Assembly: GCF_021134715.1 (NCBI RefSeq)
Contig: NC_060021.1
Location: 10,820,501-10,884,500, forward strand
Source of the DNA: Daphnia pulex
Taxonomy: Eukaryota; Arthropoda; Branchiopoda; Diplostraca; Daphniidae
DNA: 64,000 nucleotides
Reading direction: 5' to 3'
Of this stretch, positions 27,305-38,105 are shown in pieces (position 1 is the stretch's first letter; every line of letters starts with the position of its first letter). The position numbers and the translations under genes were made by a program. The notes below the pieces were generated by a model. The model searched no databases and was not told the DNA's origin. It saw only the letters and a list, made by a program, of their open reading frames with translations.

Positions 27305-30300
27305 ATGGAAACAGCAGCTTCTGAAGCGAGTTCCTTTTATCGAGCTGCTGGAGACGGTCACCATCATCACGACCACCTGCAAGGGATTGATGCCATTTTC
27401 TTCGACCTGGATAATACACTCGTCCAAACCAGAGCCGTCGACGAAAGAGCCTGCAATGAGGTATGTTCATTCATTTATTTTTTTTTTAATATGCTCAGTT
27501 GCCTTCTCTCTTTGGTTGTCGTCGAGTATTAAGTGGACGTCGTTGATTCATTGGATCATCTGTCGTGACATGCGCTTGAACGCGCCGCAATAGCTGCAAT
27601 GAAAAAGCGAGTCAGTGTTCTATGTGGGTTGCATCACGATGAAATGTAAGGCGAAGACAGGGAAAAAACAGCTGTCGCTCTAATCATTATATCCATGCAT
27701 TCCCCTCCAATCTAAAAAAGCGTGATGAGGAGTGATTGCTATGTTAGTCGTCCCCGCTAGCAACCCGACGTTCGTTTTCCCCCGGTTGGGAAACTGTGAC
27801 GTCAACCAAGCAGCTGCTTTTCCGAACGCCGTTTCGTTTAGCAGACGAATTTGGAGAAGCTTAGAAAAAAAACAAAACACACACGACACTGGTCTGGCGG
27901 CCCTCGTGTTTAATTTGCCGCCCCCAAGAAGGCAAAATTCCGGCTGGAAAGCCTAACAGAAAAGTCTAATTTTAGAAGTGTAGAAGAAAGAAGAAGAAAA
28001 CGTTCATACGTGCAAGAAGCAGCCCTTTGGAAAATTCTAAAATTAGAAGAAAGACGCATCGGCACAAGAGTGCAACGTTTAAGACGGGCTGTTTTCATCT
28101 ACCGGTTCACTCTTGAAAGCCAGAAAGTGTAGCCGGAAGACGTTGAAATTTTCCAAGTCACTCGTTCAACCTTGACAGTTTACGCGTAGAGAAACTAAAA
28201 TTGTGCTTGTCCTTTGTTTAGAGAGGGACAATCATTTTGATCCAATCATGAGTAAAAAAGAGAAAGTCCCTGAATCTGTCCTTCGCTGTGTGGTGGCCCT
28301 GAGAAGTGCCAAGTCTGACAATGACAAGTTCGCCTCATTGTTTGTTGTAACCAAGTTGATCAAGGCTGACGAGTGTGACCAGCACTCCCTCAAGCTTTTG
28401 TATGATGCCATTGGATTTGATTTCCTTAATCGTCTTCTCAAGTCCACTGAAGTTCCACAAGACTGCCCACCATTCATCTACAAATCGATAGCACTCTCCA
28501 TAGTGAGTTGCTTCTGCAGTGTACCAGAGATTGTCGAATCTGATTCCATTTTGGGTATCATACCTGTTCTCCTGGATATCGTCAGCACATCTGACACAGA
28601 TGACATGGAGGACAACTTGATGCTGGTCTCCGATTGCTACACCTGCCTTCAGGCCATTGCCTTTTTTGAGTCTGGAAGGAAGGCTTTGTTAACGAAAGGC
28701 TGCTTGCTGAAGCTGACAGAGGTTTATGTGGAAGAAATGTTTCGACATGATCAAGCTCTGCAATTGCTGGTCTACATCACATCAAAGGAAGGCAAACAAC
28801 TCTGGGCTGGCCACGAAGAACCCTTCAAGCAACTCTTGAACAGACTTGCTAATGAATTCAACGAAGATACTACGGAAAAGAAATTTGAGCTATGCAAAAT
28901 GCTTGCCGTCTTCCTTGCCAACAGTCCTCGATTGCCAGTCGTCGAATTGCAAAAAGAAGACTGGCCTCAACACACACTCCTAACACTTGAAGGCATCCTG
29001 TGCAGCCGTATTGGGACATCGCAACGTGATAGCGCCCTGCAACTCATTTCCCGTCTCTTGGAACTCATGGGCATTGGGTGGGGTTTGAAGTTTGGACCGA
29101 ATCCTCGTCAATTTTTGTTGCTGCTAGTCAATTTGGCATGTGTTGAAGTTCGCATGAAACTCGAAGATAGGACGCTAGAGCAAGCGATAGAATCGGCCGA
29201 TATTTTAGTTGCTTGTTATTCGGTCGTCGAGCTGTTCATCACTTTCATGACGTCACAAGGCTTTCTTGATTTCGATGCCAAACAGAGAGAGCAAGCATAT
29301 TGCGCCCTCAAAGGAGCAGTTGGGTCCATTTTGGCTATGCTGCACCGAACGGACGAAGAGTGCTCGCACGAATGGACTCGTCCCGTCAACGACCGCCGAA
29401 CTGAGTTTGTCTGCGCCTCCATTCGTATCCTTGGCTCTTGGCTTGCCGAAGAAACTTCCAGCATGAAAGAAGAGGTCTGTGCCGTCCTACCATTCATCAT
29501 CACCGTTTGCTCCAGGATGTACGAAGAGCGTAAGTTGGGCTCCATCAGCGACATGCCTGATCCATTGCGCTTTATGCTTCCAGCCTTCTGTCATCTCGCA
29601 GCTGAGGATGCCCCTCGAAAAATCATGCTATGCCAAAAATTGCCGCAACTCCTCTATGACTATCTGCTCTATCAATGGGGTATCTTCTCGAAATGGCTGG
29701 CCCTCCAGCCCACCGTCGCCGCCGATTGGTTACACGTTCACACGACGCCAGAAGAAGATGACGTAGCCGAAGCCAACCGACCCGAGTCTGAATCAGCAAT
29801 TATTCTCGTCTGCGGTGTCTTTATGAACCTTGCCGTGTTGGAACCGGAGCTCGTCGCCACCGACGTTGTCTTCGCCCAGCTCCTCAAATTCTGCATCACC
29901 AACCTCCCACCGTTAGTCCATCGGCAGGATTTTATCGTTTTGTTGGGTAATGTCGCCGTCTTGGGTCTCCTCCTCCTTCGTCACCACACCTGGAAATACG
30001 CACAAGGAGACAGCGCAGCTTTCCGGTACATCCAGGGCACCGTGTCGTTCCTGTGGGATGCGCACAACAGCGAGGAGTCGTGTGACTCGTTGAGCCTCGT
30101 CATTTCATTGCGCTACAAAAGGGACTGGCCCGACCTGGCCGAACTCTGGTTTCTCGGCATGCAAGGCCTTAGCAACGTCATGGGCAAATTGGACTGGATC
30201 GTCGAATTCATTGTCGATTCCGGCTGGCCCCATGAGATGATGAAGTCATTGTCCCGCATCGTTGCTGGCGCGATTGATGCCAACACACGTACCGCGTACG

Positions 30301-31382
30301 AAGATTTTCTCTGCTGCCTGTTACGTGCCCAGCCCGCCAAAGTCAAAGCCGTCATATTGGAAAACCGTGGTCGTCACACATGTCGTACTCACTCCATGAA
30401 ACAATTGATCGCTCTGCTTGATGACAACAACCCCGCTTAACGCTCATGTTCTCTTCCGTTTCAAGCCTCAATTCGTTCTTGCTTTATAGTGTAATTCACT
30501 TAAATTATGAATTCAATTACACTGCTCATACTCTAGTTGCGTACAAGACTAAGAACTCATTCGTCTTTTTAGTTTTATGTGTCCGATTTTTTTAAAGTTC
30601 GACTTTAATGGGCAATGATGCATTTTGAAAAGTGGGGCGTGAAAATGACCAAATTTGCTTTTCTGACAGATGAAATTGCTGTTGCGGAAAGAGTGGAGAC
30701 TTCCAGAAACTGCTGCCCAGAAAAGTTGCGAAGTCTTTCTACGCCAGTTTCGCCTCCGTCCAGATCATTCTGAACTGGAATTAGATGCTTGGAGGACATT
30801 CCTTTGGGTTTCTGCACTTGGAGATTACCAACATTTAGCAGGTTTGTGTGTTCAAAATATCGTTTTTTATAATTATATTAATAATGTGTTTCTTTTTCTA
30901 AATTTATTTTTGCAGAAGAGGTTTATGAAGTTTGGAAGAAACTGCGCTACACTTACATGACGCTGGATGGACCGGCTGCAAACCTTTTGTCGGCGCTTCG
31001 CAAGCATAACTACACTATCGGTCTGATTACCAATGGACCCTCACGATCTCAGTGGGAAAAAATCGTTCAAATTGGAGCTGAAGACTATTTTGATTTGATA
31101 CTAGTGAGCGGAGATCTGAATTACGAGAAACCACAGCCGGAAATATTTCACCTGGCCTGTCAGCAGCTCAACGTTCGTCCAAATAAATCATGCATGATTG
31201 GCGACAAATTAGAAACTGATATATTGGGCGGCAAAATGGCTGGATTGGCAGCTACGTTCTGGATTCCCTTAAATCCTTCAGAGAGAGCAACGTGTACTGA
31301 AGAGATGCCTAGCTTCACCATTGAATCCCTCGCGGATTTGGCTCCAATCTTTGGGATCGCGCCGGAAGAAATCAACAGATGA
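27305..31382 (+). CDS. NANP: N-acylneuraminate-9-phosphatase, HAD family
   Basis: Three exons, 27305-27460, 30670-30841 and 30916-31382, close in phase for 264 residues (human NANP is about 248). The enzyme family removes the phosphate from N-acetylneuraminate 9-phosphate, the last step of free sialic acid synthesis in the cytosol. HAD motif I is FFDLDNTLV with the two catalytic aspartates. Motif II is LITNGPS, the motif III lysine is in NYEKPQPEIF, and motif IV is MIGDKLETDILGG. The helical cap lies between motifs I and II. The N-terminus has a His-rich HHHHDH stretch before motif I. Intron 1 (27461-30669) is 3.2 kb and holds the entire neurochondrin gene on the same strand. Arthropod sialic acid pathways are patchy, so a broader sugar-phosphate phosphatase role is possible. 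Confidence 0.88.
27797..27804. promoter_or_regulatory. Second CRE-like palindrome, upstream of neurochondrin
   Basis: A second perfect TGACGTCA lies in NANP intron 1, about 450 bases before the neurochondrin start codon. If neurochondrin has its own promoter inside the intron, this could be part of it. Motif evidence only. Confidence 0.35.
28248..30440 (+). CDS. NCDN: Neurochondrin, nested within NANP intron 1
   Basis: One uninterrupted coding exon of 730 residues starting MSKKEKVPESVLRC, close to the 729 residues of human neurochondrin. The whole chain is alpha-helical repeat-like (armadillo-type), with stretches such as DDMEDNLMLVSDCYTCLQAI and LMGIGWGLKFGPNPRQFLLL that fit the family. In animals neurochondrin is a cytoplasmic protein linked to neuronal signalling and neurite outgrowth. 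The ATG at 28248 is preferred because conservation begins there and a good acceptor (TTTGTTTAG|AGAGG, at about 28221) lies just upstream, implying an intron in the 5' UTR. The coding part has no intron, unlike its neighbours. The gene lies wholly between NANP exons 1 and 2 on the same strand. Confidence 0.88.
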   Translation: MSKKEKVPESVLRCVVALRSAKSDNDKFASLFVVTKLIKADECDQHSLKLLYDAIGFDFLNRLLKSTEVPQDCPPFIYKSIALSIVSCFCSVPEIVESDSILGIIPVLLDIVSTSDTDDMEDNLMLVSDCYTCLQAIAFFESGRKALLTKGCLLKLTEVYVEEMFRHDQALQLLVYITSKEGKQLWAGHEEPFKQLLNRLANEFNEDTTEKKFELCKMLAVFLANSPRLPVVELQKEDWPQHTLLTLEGILCSRIGTSQRDSALQLISRLLELMGIGWGLKFGPNPRQFLLLLVNLACVEVRMKLEDRTLEQAIESADILVACYSVVELFITFMTSQGFLDFDAKQREQAYCALKGAVGSILAMLHRTDEECSHEWTRPVNDRRTEFVCASIRILGSWLAEETSSMKEEVCAVLPFIITVCSRMYEERKLGSISDMPDPLRFMLPAFCHLAAEDAPRKIMLCQKLPQLLYDYLLYQWGIFSKWLALQPTVAADWLHVHTTPEEDDVAEANRPESESAIILVCGVFMNLAVLEPELVATDVVFAQLLKFCITNLPPLVHRQDFIVLLGNVAVLGLLLLRHHTWKYAQGDSAAFRYIQGTVSFLWDAHNSEESCDSLSLVISLRYKRDWPDLAELWFLGMQGLSNVMGKLDWIVEFIVDSGWPHEMMKSLSRIVAGAIDANTRTAYEDFLCCLLRAQPAKVKAVILENRGRHTCRTHSMKQLIALLDDNNPA

Positions 31383-31913
31383 CAAATTTTGTTATTAGTG
31401 TTCTACATTTTATTTTTATTTTTATTTAGAAAGAACTAGTGGTGACAATTATATACATTTTTATAATCTTCTGCCAACCGTCCTTTACGTCTACCTTAGT
31501 GCCTTGTATCCCGCGTCTTTTTGATAACGGACAACAATGCCTTATTTTCTCAATTTTAAAGCTCAAAATCGATTGACTATTGTCTTTTTAAAAGAAGGTT
31601 TTGGATTAATTATTTGTTGGCAAATAAAATACACACCACTTTGCAGAAAAAGAAATTAAAACAATCAATGAACATCTGCGTCATCGATCAGATATTGTTT
31701 AGTACACTCTTTTAGATGTTGTTTAGTACATCTTTTGGTTTCCACGTGCAGAAGCACTGAAGCAGAACAAGGTTTTCAATAACAAGCGACATTAGTGTTT
31801 CTCAAAATTAATAGTCGGAAAACTGAATCAACTAAATCCATTTATAGTTTATGGGTGTGACTTTTATGTGTTTAAAAGAGGAGTTTACAAGGAATTAAGT
31901 CTTCAAGACCATT

Positions 31914-33459
31914 ATGGCTGGACCATTTGTCCATGAAAAGTTTGGGGCAGAATTGGGTAAGAAAGTATTGAACAGCATTTTCTAGTATTGTTAGAAATTA
32001 TGAGTTAAAATGATTTCCTACGTGTACAGGATTTCTGGACAAAACAGATAAGTGGCGCTTGGAGAGCAGGTTTTTCCCAAGCAAAGTAGGTGGGAAACCT
32101 GCTTGGCTAGATTTATTAAATTTGCCTCCAACAGAACAACTACTGTGCAAGTTAGTATTTCCATTCTAAAATAATCTGTCACAACTCTGTAGCTGAATCA
32201 CCTTGTGACAGACTCGTGTAAAATAAATTGCTCTATAATGGTGCTTAATTGAATATTAATGCCATAAATGCCCTAGTAATAAACGGCAATTTAATATGTT
32301 TTCATTGTTTGACTAATTTTTACAGATGCTGCCAAAAACCTATGATGTTTTTAGCTCAGGTGTATGCTCCTGATGATGACGATGAAGGAGGAACCAGAGT
32401 TATCAAAGAGACATGTTATCATAGAACTATATACATTTTTTTGTGCACAACCCAACTTTGCAACAAGAAAAATTCAAATGAAAATTTTGTTGTCTTACGT
32501 TCCCAACTGGCCAGAAAAAATGAATTCTACCCACCTATAGACCCACCAGAAGACCCAGATTGGAAAAAAGATTTAGTTGTTTCTAAGTTCACTAAAGTGT
32601 GTATGGTGTGTGGTTGCTTGGGAACAAAACTGTGCGGAGGTTGTAGGGGGGTTAATTACTGCACCAAAGATCACCAAGTGTTACACTGGAAGAATGGGCA
32701 TAAAATGCTATGCAAAGAATGTAAGTTTTTGGTGTCATTTTCCTTTGTTAACTTACCTTCTATTTTATTATTTCATTATTCCAGCTGTTCGTGTTGAAGG
32801 AGAAGATTCAATGTTTACACTACCGGGTAATCATAATCAGTTTTATTAATTATCTTTGTGTCGTTAATTTCAATTATCGATTTTAAATTTAGAATATGAA
32901 ATTATCATTGAAGATGAAAAAATTGAGCCCCAAACTGGTAAACTTTCGACATCAGATGAAGCAGAGCTTAAAGAGTTTGAGAAAATTCTTAAAGCTAAAA
33001 ATCCTACTTTTCAAAATGATGAATCTATTAACGAGTCGCTAGAAGAATCAGTTACAGATGTTAAAGAGGACAAAATGTTTTTGAAATTTAAAGAGAAAAT
33101 TGACAGCTATCCTGATCAAGTTCTACGGTACGGTAAAAATGAAACTCCTCTATATGTATCAGACTCGAATATTCCGTCGTCTATTCCTGATTGTGAGCAC
33201 TGTGGGTCTAAAAGAAGGTTTGAATTTCAGGTGAGTTTTTCTATTTCTTTACATTACTGAATACGTAAATATAAGTTTATTTTTCTTTTAGATCATGCCT
33301 CAAATGCTCAATTATCTGCGACTGGATAACATTTCTGAAGAAGGAGTCGACTGGGGGACTTTGCTTATTTATGTATGTAAAAATAATTGCGATGACGGTC
33401 CTGCCTACAAAAAGGAATTTATTTGGAAACAAGATTTTTCTGGACAAAACTCCATTTGA
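31914..33459 (+). CDS. PDCD2: PDCD2, programmed cell death protein 2 (MYND zinc finger)
   Basis: Six exons, 31914-31956, 32030-32150, 32326-32720, 32785-32826, 32893-33230 and 33292-33459, give 368 residues (human about 344). The N-terminal half carries the PDCD2 core (GGKPAWLDLLNLP, CCQKPMMFLAQVYAP). A MYND finger follows (CMVCGCLGTKLCGGC, then NYCTKDHQVLHW and GHKMLC) with its cysteines and histidines intact. The C-terminal PDCD2_C domain has CEHCGSKRRFEFQIMPQ, LNYLRL and DWGTLLIYVC. In other animals PDCD2 acts as a chaperone for ribosomal protein uS5 (RPS2) in ribosome assembly and affects cell growth. An AATAAA lies 11 bases after the stop. Confidence 0.93.
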
Positions 33460-33469
33460 TTAAAATAAT

Positions 33470-33475
33470 AATAAA
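33470..33475 (+). terminator. Polyadenylation signal of PDCD2
   Basis: AATAAA begins 11 bases after the PDCD2 stop codon, implying a very short 3' UTR. The next gene starts about 345 bases on. Confidence 0.5.
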
Positions 33476-33820
33476 CCTTTTGGAACATCAAATTTTAACT
33501 TATTAAAGAAAAAAAATTGGAAAAATATGTTAACGAAAATAGATTGATTTCACAAATCCTAGATGTCACTGTCAACATAAAGAGAAAGTAAACATCTGAT
33601 CACGCCATATTTAGTCGATCTAGTGCGACTAGCGCCAGCTTTCCATATTTTGAAACATAATACCAACTGCGTAGTGCGCCTGATTCGATTTACTCAGAAG
33701 GCTGAGGAACACGAAGTCGATAAGCTGCACGTTAATACAGGCGAAATTTGGTAAATTGTAATTTATTAGTTAATTATTTGCATTTAGTACCACATTACCG
33801 ATGACTACAACTAGGTGAAA

Positions 33821-35102
33821 ATGGTGGATAATATTTATCGTACAAGATCTCTTGGCACTGCCGCGGAAGGATTGAGAGATCAATATGCTGATGGAAAGGC
33901 TGCCAGAGTTTGGGAAGTTTACATTGGAGATAAGAGCTCAAGAACTGAAAACTACAGGAATTTCATCACTTCCCTGTTGAAAGAGAAAAAATGTCATACA
34001 GTTTTGGATTTGGCTTGTGGCACAGGGTATCATCCTAATATACTTTTATTCATGCATGCTAGTGTGCTTGCAGATTATACATCAGAAAATTAATTATTAT
34101 TTATTTTGCTTTACAGGATTGATTCAATAATGTTGTTGGAAGAAGGCTTTCAAGTTACTTCAATTGATGCATCTGACAAAATGTTAAAGTATGCTTTGAA
34201 AAAGAGATGGGACAGACGCAAAGAAGAAGCCTTTGATAAGTGGGGTAACAGACTGAAATTTCACATGTTTAAAAAAGCTTCTCATGCTATTTTCAATGTT
34301 ATCTGTGTAGTTGTTGAAGAAGCCAATTGGCTTGCTTTGGATTCTGAGGCTGATTTCTTAAAGGGAGGATTTGATGCTGTAATCTGTCTAGGAAACTCAT
34401 TTGCACATCTGCCTGACTTTGAAGGAGATTTGAGAAACCAAAGGTTTCTTTTATAGTACTTCAAATCTGTCATCTTTATTAACAATTCCTGTTTTTAGGA
34501 CTGCCATTGCAAATTTTGCAAGCTGTGTTAAGCCAGGTGGTTTGTTGCTAATTGATCATAGGAACTATGACTACATTCTCAATAACTGTGCAACACCAGC
34601 TAAGAATATCTACTACAATGTAAACATTTGATAATTAAGTGTTCTATAAGTATTGTGGTGTTATAACAATGTGATGTTCTCTTAGAGCAACCACATTGTT
34701 GATATCAAAACTTCGGTATTGAACGTTAATAGAAGACCCACTTTGGTCACTATGGTAACAATACAATTTATAGTTGTTATAGTAATAACCTTAATCAATT
34801 TCCCTTCCTGTAGGATTATATTATGAACATTCCATCTATGGGAATTGAACATGGTAATATTTATAAGTACGAGTATTGTTTCGAAGAATTATTATTATAT
34901 ATTTTTTTTCGTTTTTTTGTTTTTGTCTGCAGAGTCGTTTCGCTTGTCATACTATCCGCATCGTTTAGATGAATTCAAGGGACTACTCAAAGAAGCCTTT
35001 GGAGACTCCTGCAAACACACTGTTTTTGGTGATTTTAAACAATTGGAAGAAATCTCTGATCCTGCCTTCTACATTCATTTAGTAGAAAAGCTGACTGAGT
35101 AA
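33821..35102 (+). CDS. GNMT: Glycine N-methyltransferase
   Basis: Seven exons, 33821-34026, 34117-34244, 34311-34443, 34499-34619, 34686-34754, 34814-34853 and 34933-35102, close in phase for 288 residues (mammalian GNMT about 295). The enzyme methylates glycine with S-adenosylmethionine to give sarcosine, controlling the SAM/SAH ratio in the cytosol. Family signatures are the start [12 protein letters not shown], the SAM-binding [52 protein letters not shown] and [13 protein letters not shown]. Intron 2 (34245-34310, 66 bp) is a multiple of three with no in-frame stop, so an unspliced read would insert 22 residues. Splicing it restores the family sequence. A likely AATAAA lies at 35303. Confidence 0.94.
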
Positions 35103-35959
35103 AGTATAAACAAAAAAATGATTTGCAAAAAGGAGGGGAAGAAATCTGCATTTTTTTTTCTTATGAAAAATTCTTTTAATTCTTATGTTTTGTGCATTTA
35201 TATTTCAATAATTTTTTGGAAGGTTAAAAAAAAAATACAACTAGTTTTGCGGATTAAACGCCAATTTCTGTCGATGGAATTTTGATGAAATAATAATTAA
35301 TTAATAAAAGAATCACGAATTTAAAATAAGAACACGTAATGCAACATTTTTCGAACGACAACAAAGAGCACATAAGATATCAGGGGTCAAGTAAAAATTT
35401 AAAGTGAACGAGTACAGTCACTACAGTGTGCAGTGTGCTTTTTTTTTCTCCGTAAACTTGACTCAAAATTTTCTATCCTCGTAATGCGTCTCTACTTGCC
35501 AAGCCGTTGTAGCCGCCTTGTTAGTTCAAGAGCTGCAAAAATATCAATCACTCGTGTTTCTTAATTTTTTCACGTGTACGACATGTTATAGCAGTTATAT
35601 TTGAATTTGTTTTTCAAAACACGATTTTGAAGTAGATATAATCTTTGTGTGATCTGGTAAACAAGGTTAAGACTTATAATATTTGAAATACAAAACTGCG
35701 ATTTTAAATGTTATAGGGAATTAGGCCACTAGATGGGTCTGGTCTACGGACTTCAATAGGCGTGATCATGGGCGCTACGCTACGCCGCTACCTATTTTTT
35801 ATTTTGAATATTAAAAATAAATAATATTATTTTAAATATTAATTTTTTTACCTATTAAATAATTAATTTGAAATGTTTATCGATTGCGCCCCTCGACGAA
35901 TTCGACCTAGAATTAAAGAAAGGATTATATATTTTCTAGATTGAAGAAATGCAACGCTG
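35103..35959. other. Intergenic, A/T-rich
   Basis: GNMT 3' UTR followed by A/T-rich sequence without a coding exon. It should contain the promoter of the snoRNA host gene, but no TATA box or other core element was identified. Confidence 0.4.
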
Positions 35960-36982
35960 TCTGACGGTTAGGGAACAACCGACCGAAGCTATCTTCGGGA
36001 AGTGTCATCGTCGTACTAATTCATTGTATTCTCAATCTTCAAACTCCTAACATGTAAGTTGAGTAGTCTTGGTCTGAACACGTGGTTGTGACTTTTTCGG
36101 GGTTTTAGTTCTGTCTAAGTATGTCACTGTAGTTGTAGGATATGATGTTCATTTGCAACTCAGTAAACAAGATGGAATTTATATTTTCTACATTTGAATT
36201 GTTTTTGAGATTATGATGTCTGTCAAAATGTAGTACACAGTAAGGCACTGGCAAGGCAAGATAAATGTGATGTCTAAAGCTATTTTACTTGTTGTTGAGT
36301 TCATATACATTCAATTTTTTTTCCCTACAAATTCTTCAATATCCACTTGTTGATCCACTTTATTATCTTTTATTTTATAATTCTAGGTTGAAATCTTACG
36401 TACCAGGTAATGGACAAGTGCAGTGGGTTGGAAGAATAAGGGATGTGGTGCCTTGTAGATGAAATATTTGGAAGGTAAATCAATTTTCTTGTTGAATGTG
36501 ACTTAATAGACCTGATGATCCTAGGATTACAATGAAATTTAGTAAACCTAAATTAATATCTTGATTAAATCTCTATCGCAATTTACTGAAGTTTAGACCT
36601 AAGCAGTATCGATCTGAAATGGTTTGTAGATTTTCATTATCAATCTTATCTAGGTTGATTCCTGACCTCACTTGGTTTTGCACTAGCTGTATTGTATCTT
36701 CCAGAATTCGCTGGCTTCTATGTAATTGAGGAATTGAGGTTGGCATTGTTAATATTGTAGAATATGCTGCTAGATTTTGCTGAAGATATTCTTAGGACAC
36801 CTAAATATGTACCCTGATTACTAAATGTGCTGAAAGTATCAAATGACTTGTCGACATTTTGGTCTAGTCCTCGCCTTAACGTTATTTCGTTTTTACAGAG
36901 AAGATTCCATGCCTAGACATTTCGTGGAGGATTGATCTCGACTGTTACGGCTATGGAGGAGGTATAGTCATGTTTACATTTG

Positions 36983-37118
36983 CATTTGAGCCTCAGAGTC
37001 ACCGGTTTAACGCACATGTAGTATTCCGGTGCTAGAGGATCTCATAAATTAAACGTCGAACCACTTATGCTCGATCTGTATTTATTGCAGAGGTTGATCA
37101 CCTCGGTTTGAGACAATT
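36983..37118 (+). ncRNA. Candidate H/ACA snoRNA in host intron
   Basis: The first hairpin has a strong stem, CACCGG paired with CCGGTG inside CCTC/GAGG. A possible H box AAATTA and a 3' hairpin closed by CGAACC/GGTTTG follow, with ACA at 37113-37115. The 3' hairpin's internal spacing is irregular for a pseudouridylation pocket, so the call is less certain than for the duplicated H/ACA pair. Confidence 0.4.
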
Positions 37119-37269
37119 TGTTTTGACTTTACAGGAAGATTAAACATTTTAATGGTGTTTATTTTTATTTTTTTGCAGGCAGTGGGTGTGCATTACACTA
37201 GATGAGATACAATCATGAAGGTGTTTGCGATTCTTAGGTAAATGGACAGTTTTTATGGTTTCTTTTGGA

Positions 37270-37338
37270 TTTTTGTGATGAACAACAGTTTCCTGTGTTT
37301 CTGACAACCATGAAGACCCACTCGAGTCCCTGATAATT
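37270..37338 (+). ncRNA. Box C/D snoRNA, copy 1 of 3
   Basis: Box C GTGATGA at 37275-37281, D' CTGA at 37301-37304, C'-like TGAAGA just after, and box D CTGA at 37330-37333. It lies in the intron between host exons ending at 37237 and starting at 37407. The sequence before D' (GTTTCCTGTGTTT) and before D (ACTCGAGTCC) is kept in all three copies, as expected of guide elements. Box C/D RNAs direct 2'-O-methylation at the base paired with the fifth nucleotide upstream of D or D'. Confidence 0.85.
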
Positions 37339-37555
37339 CAGGCTTTTTAATATAATTTAATCGGCTGTAAACAAATATTGACGATTTGTTTGGTTCGTTT
37401 ATTCAGATTGTCTTGTTTAACAACCGCCGTCGATTGTTGAGCTACTGGGCCAAAAACTGGAGTTTCATTTTCTTTCGTTTCGATATGTTTGATGCTGGTG
37501 ATTTCATGATCTACGTAGTAAGTAGAGAGAATTACTTGGAATGTTTAACGTAAAT

Positions 37556-37640
37556 TGAAATGATGAGAACGCTTAAAAGCATTTTCCGAGTTCCATGATG
37601 ATTCATTCTGCCTTCCTTTTGATCTTTAACTGAGTTGACG
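37556..37640 (+). ncRNA. Candidate box C/D snoRNA
   Basis: Box C ATGATGA at 37560-37566, a C'-like ATGATGA near 37596 and box D CTGA at 37630-37633, in the host intron 37518-37686. A D' CTGA is missing (CCGA at that place) and the terminal stem is weak. The support is its boxes, its size (about 75 nt) and its position in a host intron otherwise without a guide RNA. Confidence 0.5.
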
Positions 37641-37772
37641 ATATCAGCGTTACAAACTGGTGTTATAGATTTATTTTTTTCTGTAGGTAATGTGGTATTG
37701 CTTCTTGGTCAACGTCATCGGGAATCCGAGGAGTTCATTTTACACAAGGTAAATTTTTTCTAATGCGAGACT

Positions 37773-37905
37773 CGGCAAACAGGTTTGTTTAAGGAGACAA
37801 TTGTACGCCAGGTTTCTTATTGTCCTGTTTGCAACATTAAAGCGAGTCCCTGAGGCCTTTCTTGCTTCGTTTTTTTTAAGCAAGGGGTTGGGCAACCGGA
37901 CAAAT
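37773..37905 (+). ncRNA. H/ACA snoRNA, copy 1 of 2
   Basis: The 5' hairpin is closed by GCAAACAGG/CCTGTTTGC (37775-37783 with 37824-37832). The H box ACATTA is at 37834-37839. The 3' hairpin has outer stem GTCC/GGAC and apical stem CTTGCTT/AAGCAAG, with unpaired pocket strands between. The ACA box is at 37900-37902, about 13 nt below the apical stem, matching the usual 14-nt rule. It sits in the host intron 37749-37941. H/ACA RNAs guide pseudouridylation. The target was not identified. Confidence 0.8.
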
Positions 37906-38029
37906 TCATGAAAATAATTAGTGTGTTTTTTGTGTGTTCAGATGGACTGGTTTATTGTTCGGTGTTTTTTTTCTGGCGCCATCTTCATAGGATATTAGGT
38001 AATAGCTCAATATGTTAACGAATTAAACA

Positions 38030-38105
38030 TAAATATCATGATGAACAATTGTTTCCTGTGTTTCTGACAATTATATGAAGACTCACTCGAGTCCCTGATA
38101 GATTA
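38030..38105 (+). ncRNA. Box C/D snoRNA, copy 2 of 3
   Basis: Box C ATGATGA at 38038-38044, D' CTGA, C'-like TGAAGA, and box D CTGA at 38095-38098. Both guide stretches match copy 1 (one base differs before the second, ACTCACTCGAG against ACCCACTCGAG). The flanks AAATATC and GATTATTT can form a terminal stem. It lies in the host intron 37999-38175. Confidence 0.85.

Noticed and set aside
36140-36300. Further C-box-like TGATGT sequences in the first host intron
   Set aside because: No CTGA at a suitable distance and no terminal stem, so they were not called as snoRNAs.
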